DNA of 64,000 nt from Arthrobacter sp. ZGTC412 (GTDB lineage: Bacteria; Actinomycetota; Actinomycetes; Actinomycetales; Micrococcaceae). Below, one piece after another: positions 63,912 to 64,000 of this stretch. The notes beneath the pieces are model-generated. The model was not told the DNA's origin. It was given only the letters and a program-made list of their open reading frames with translations, and searched no databases. The translations under genes were made by a program, and so were the position numbers. The stretch covers positions 111,246 through 175,245 of the forward strand of contig NZ_PJII01000007.1 of NCBI RefSeq assembly GCF_002929215.1, given 5' to 3'. The first letter of the stretch is position 1; each line of letters begins with the position of its first letter.

Positions 63912-64000
63912 TCACTGCCGGATGGGTGGTGGGGGTGGTTTGAAGTAGTGGTTTTGTTGGGGTTTTTGGTGGGGGTCGAGGTGTTTTGGGGGTGTGTACC
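63912..64000 (-). CDS. C-terminal end of a probable DUF222/HNH endonuclease-like protein (cut by window edge)
   Basis: Minus-strand frame entering at the right edge and stopping at TGA 63914-63912. The 28 visible residues include 'HLDPHQKPQQNHYFKPPPPP', which resembles the Pro-rich ends of DUF222/HNH proteins common in this group. The coding strand is A/C-rich, unlike neighbours. The 130 bp between it and the methyltransferase gene hold nothing recognisable. Confidence 0.45.
   Translation of the reverse strand, partial: YTPPKHLDPHQKPQQNHYFKPPPPPIRQ

Noticed and set aside
63355-63915. Minus-strand frame across the PrmC-like gene and the gap after it
   Set aside because: Most of it is antisense to the methyltransferase. 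The short gap part is better explained by the separate frame ending at 63912.

Overview
This 64-kb, GC-rich window has the look of a Micrococcaceae actinobacterium (Arthrobacter/Pseudarthrobacter type). The evidence is the strong G/C wobble bias, frequent GTG starts, lipoprotein-type binding proteins, PstSCAB, DUF3040 and GAF-ANTAR proteins, and several genes that seem to be read from leaderless mRNAs. It is mostly chromosomal metabolic DNA: sugar, polyol and sugar-acid catabolism with the matching uptake systems and regulators. No phage, integrase, transposase or CRISPR array was seen.

Layout. 1-7.6 kb: an aldarate (glucarate/galactarate) catabolic operon on the minus strand (gudD partial, ketoglutarate semialdehyde dehydrogenase, kdgD), a LysR regulator, and a plus-strand tripartite tricarboxylate-type transporter (TctCBA) plus a universal stress protein. 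The two operon promoters carry the same ~50-bp architecture with a T-N11-A LysR box. 7.6-12 kb: small unknowns, a NUDIX gene broken by an 11-bp tandem duplication, a histidine kinase broken at two C-runs, and radA. 12-16.6 kb: a beta-glucoside PTS operon with a textbook RAT antiterminator/terminator leader and its BglG/LicT protein. 16.7-24.7 kb: FUSC membrane protein, pstSCAB, then a low-affinity Pit transporter with its DUF47 partner. 25.7-36.9 kb: tRNA-Lys, two LacI regulators, araBDA, a GAF-ANTAR protein, a GH51 arabinofuranosidase and an HhH-GPD glycosylase: an arabinan/arabinose island. 37-44 kb: an isochorismatase-like hydrolase, then the urease cluster ureABCEFGD and a nickel permease, preceded by a GlnR-like box. 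Two related hairpin elements with different but self-complementary arms sit at the 5' ends of ureF and ureD.

44-55 kb: a hexapeptide-repeat protein; a GntR-controlled cluster (split transketolase, MHS-family permease, SDR) with three copies of an ACTGT-N2-ACAGT operator; an SDR that lacks the usual Tyr/Lys; a TetR-DMT exporter pair with a 26-bp palindromic operator; DUF3040; an aldo-keto reductase. 55-64 kb: alpha-glucan metabolism (malQ, a secreted alpha-amylase with two C-terminal X25-type modules), an NAD(P)-binding protein with a frameshifted C-terminus, a lactonase-type beta-propeller, a PrmC-like methyltransferase with a possible ATT start, and the last codons of what is probably a DUF222/HNH protein.

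The parts least explained by known families are the paired ure hairpins and the adjoining change in codon composition, the GntR/transketolase pathway of unknown substrate, a two-member family of ~90-aa proteins sharing a DWSRL motif, and several broken or overlapping genes. No complete new defence or mobile system was found.
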